Of a stretch of 7,114 nt of DNA, positions 5,946 to 7,114 are shown in pieces. Origin of the DNA: Candidatus Krumholzibacteriia bacterium (GTDB lineage: Bacteria; Krumholzibacteriota; Krumholzibacteriia; Krumholzibacteriales; Krumholzibacteriaceae); the NCBI GenBank assembly GCA_028706585.1, contig JAQTVX010000111.1, forward strand, positions 1 to 7,114. Direction: 5' to 3'. The position numbers and the translations under genes are program-made. The notes below the pieces were generated by a model. The model was given only the letters and a program-made list of their open reading frames with translations. It was not told the origin of the DNA and did no database searches. Numbering within the stretch: position 1 is the first letter of the stretch; each line of letters opens with the position of its first letter.

Positions 5946-6101
5946 CGATGGAGTTGTACGGAATTCCATCGAGGGGGCGAGAAGCGAACACTCGATCAAT
6001 GGCGGCGAAGATAGCGTTCTTCGCAGTAGGCACCGGCTGCGGTGCAAATATCGCACGTTCCGTGCGCCGCTCCTGATGCCGGTCTCGGGGGGAAAAAGTA
6101 T
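5946..6101. other. Intergenic stretch without a convincing gene
   Basis: The 156 bases between the DUF488 gene and the next small gene hold the stem-loop described separately and a 25-codon frame (5999-6076) that lacks a ribosome site. I see no promoter hexamers with proper spacing, no repeats and no attC-like core sites. Confidence 0.4.
5947..5970 (+). other. Stem-loop just after the DUF488 gene
   Basis: GATGGAGTT (5947-5955) pairs with AATTCCATC (5962-5970), 9 pairs including one G-U, around a 6-base loop, starting 2 bases after the stop codon. No U-run follows, so it may protect the mRNA 3' end or act as a weak terminator. It could also be chance. Confidence 0.3.
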
Positions 6102-6308
6102 ATGGTCAAGGCGAAGCGAAGGCTGTTTCTTGAGTTTCTCTCGGTGTTTTGTTGTTTGGCCGTGGTTTTTGTTTCTGTTGCGACGATGACGGGAACGCAG
6201 AGCAGAGCACAAGTGCTCGGTCTCATTGCCGGTTCCTTTGGGGCCGGGGCGGGGTTTGTCAGCGCAATAAGGGATTATGCAATTCATCGCCGCTCGGGTT
6301 CGCGATGA
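6102..6308 (+). CDS. Small two-helix membrane protein (68 residues), function unknown
   Basis: The product starts MVKAKRRLF, a positively charged cytoplasmic N-terminus. Two membrane segments follow: about residues 9-30 (FLEFLSVFCCLAVVFVSVA, with a Cys-Cys pair) and 37-56 (QVLGLIAGSFGAGAGFVSAI, rich in Gly/Ala with a GxFGAGAG packing pattern). A basic tail (RDYAIHRRSGSR) closes it, so both termini probably face the cytoplasm. A G-run (6087-6092) lies 9 bases before this ATG; an in-frame ATG at 6042 would add a 20-residue polar leader and has no ribosome site. Not a recognised family. The gene is notably AT-richer than the left half of the window. Its stop is 33 bases before the next gene, with which it may be co-transcribed. 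Confidence 0.6.
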   Translation: MVKAKRRLFLEFLSVFCCLAVVFVSVATMTGTQSRAQVLGLIAGSFGAGAGFVSAIRDYAIHRRSGSR

Positions 6309-6341
6309 TCATCAGGGATCAGGCCCGGAAGGGAGGGTCGT

Positions 6342-6767
6342 ATGGTTGGTGCGCTTCTGGCCAAGAAGGCATTGGCCGCCGCTTTCGACGCGTTGAACCG
6401 CCGCGATCTTGTGAGCTTCATGTCGGTCTGGCGAGAAGACGGTGTGTTCGTCTACCCGGGCGACATACCCGAGAGCGGCGAATTCAAGGGCAAGGCTGCC
6501 GTGGAAGGTTGGTTCCGGCGTTTCTTGGAGCAGTTCCCGACGATTCAGTTCGACGTTCGTGATGTCTGTGTGTGCAACATCCTTGACGTTGTGGGAACGA
6601 ACGTGGGCGCCGTTCACTGGGATATCCGGCTGATCAACCGAGACGGCAGGGAAGGACGCAACAGCGGGGTAACGGTGATCACCGTGGAGCGCGGCAAGGT
6701 CGTATTTGCGAAGGACTTCATCTTTGATCTCGGGGACAACTTCCGGCGCAACTGGGGCGCCGTGTGA
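6342..6767 (+). CDS. NTF2-like / SnoaL-like domain protein
   Basis: A 141-residue soluble protein with the cone-shaped alpha+beta NTF2 pattern: helix ALAAAFDALNRRDLVSFMSVW, then REDGVFVYPG, then FKGKAAVEGWFRRFLEQFPT, then the four-strand sheet (FDVRDVCVCNILDVV, NVGAVHWDIRLIN, SGVTVITVERGKVVFAKDFIFD). The sequence blocks DGVFVYPGD and GKAAVEGWFRRF fit the nuclear transport factor 2 / SnoaL-like group, which includes small-molecule isomerases, cyclases and many proteins of unknown ligand. No catalytic residue set can be named. AAGGGAGG (6329-6336) gives a strong ribosome site 5 bases before the ATG. It precedes a cupin gene by 42 bases; both are small pocketed folds often found in accessory or detoxification contexts, but a shared pathway is only a guess. 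Confidence 0.85.
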   Translation: MVGALLAKKALAAAFDALNRRDLVSFMSVWREDGVFVYPGDIPESGEFKGKAAVEGWFRRFLEQFPTIQFDVRDVCVCNILDVVGTNVGAVHWDIRLINRDGREGRNSGVTVITVERGKVVFAKDFIFDLGDNFRRNWGAV

Positions 6768-6809
6768 TCCATCCACTCAATAGGCAAACCAAAATGAAAG
6801 GCAATCGCG

Positions 6810-7114
6810 ATGAATCAAGAAAGCACGGCGCGCAGTTTGGTCGACCTCGTTGCCTATCAGGAAGCATCCGTTGTAAGCAAGACGTTGATTGAGAAGAAAG
6901 CCGGTACAGTGACGCTATTTGCCTTCGCCAAGGGCCAGGGTTTGAGCGAGCACACGGCACCATTTGACGCCATGGTTTGTGTGCTGGATGGAGCGGCGGA
7001 GATTGCGATTGACGGCAATCCCGTTACGGTAAGGCAAGGCGAAATGCTTGTCATGCCGGCAAACAAACCTCATGCACTGAAATCAATCGAACGATTCAAG
7101 ATGATACTAACCAT
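6810..7114 (+). CDS. Small cupin-domain protein (truncated at the window edge)
   Basis: The ATG at 6810, 8 bases after AAAGG, opens a frame that stays open to the edge: 101 codons, probably lacking only the last few residues of a protein of about 110. Opening MNQESTARSLVDLVAYQEAS, then SKTLIEKKAGTVTLFAFAKGQ, cupin motif 1 around GLSEHTAPFDAMVCVLDG (H48, D53) and motif 2 GEMLVMPANKPHAL (G77, P83, H88). This matches a common family of single-domain cupins with the signature FAFxxGQGLSEHTAPFDA and PANKPHALKA. Motif 1 lacks the second His of the HxH pair, so metal binding, if any, would use H48 and H88 with other ligands. The function of this family is not established; sensing or binding a small molecule is plausible. 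Confidence 0.87.
   Translation, partial: MNQESTARSLVDLVAYQEASVVSKTLIEKKAGTVTLFAFAKGQGLSEHTAPFDAMVCVLDGAAEIAIDGNPVTVRQGEMLVMPANKPHALKSIERFKMILT

Noticed and set aside
5999..6076. 25-codon frame upstream of the two-helix protein
   Set aside because: No ribosome site and too short to support as a gene from one sequence.
4647..6809. Integron-type gene cassette array
   Set aside because: Gene sizes, content and orientation fit, and a GTTRRRY-like GTTGGAC occurs at 4655-4661, but no matching RYYYAAC partner or attC-like imperfect palindromes are present in the gaps.

Overview
The window is a GC-rich stretch of bacterial chromosome, probably from an uncultured environmental bacterium. Shine-Dalgarno-led starts, Sec-type and lipoprotein-type signal sequences and sigma-70-like promoter hexamers support a bacterium. 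No marker gene here allows a lineage call. There are ten supportable protein genes: nine on the plus strand, one on the minus strand, and two of them cut by the window edges. I saw no rRNA, tRNA, CRISPR array, transposase or phage gene.

Left part (1-3373). The window opens inside the C-terminal half of a multi-pass membrane protein that resembles ArnT/GT39-type (GT-C fold) glycosyltransferases. Next, 38 bases later, comes a secreted or lipid-anchored metallo-beta-lactamase-fold protein with an added C-terminal PsbP/DcrB-like domain. In that protein the HxHxDH motif is intact, but two later metal-ligand positions appear replaced (Asp to Gly, His to Gln). Its 3' end overlaps by 20 bases the end of a convergent minus-strand gene for an archaeal-type cofactor-independent phosphoglycerate mutase (ApgM), a glycolysis/gluconeogenesis enzyme. 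In that enzyme one Mn-ligand His position reads Glu.

Centre (3374-3839). A divergent control region separates apgM from the plus-strand genes. Two promoter-like elements point outward; both have a TAGAAT -10 box, a TTNATG -35 box and an 18-base spacer. The plus-strand transcript would carry a leader with a strong GC-rich hairpin and an overlapping 54-codon frame, then a 56-residue very basic protein behind an excellent ribosome binding site.

Right part (3891-7114). This is a series of same-strand, loosely spaced accessory genes: an exported histidine phosphatase whose C-terminal half closely resembles PGAM5, a six-helix membrane protein of unknown function, a DUF488 protein, a 68-residue two-helix membrane protein, an NTF2/SnoaL-like protein, and a cupin cut by the right edge. 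Sampled GC content is much lower here (about 43-53% in counted 60-base blocks) than in the left part (75% in one block), which fits a different history. The genes do not form an obvious pathway. The best candidates for something undescribed are the leader/small basic protein unit, the metal-ligand-altered MBL fusion, and the exported PGAM5-like phosphatase.
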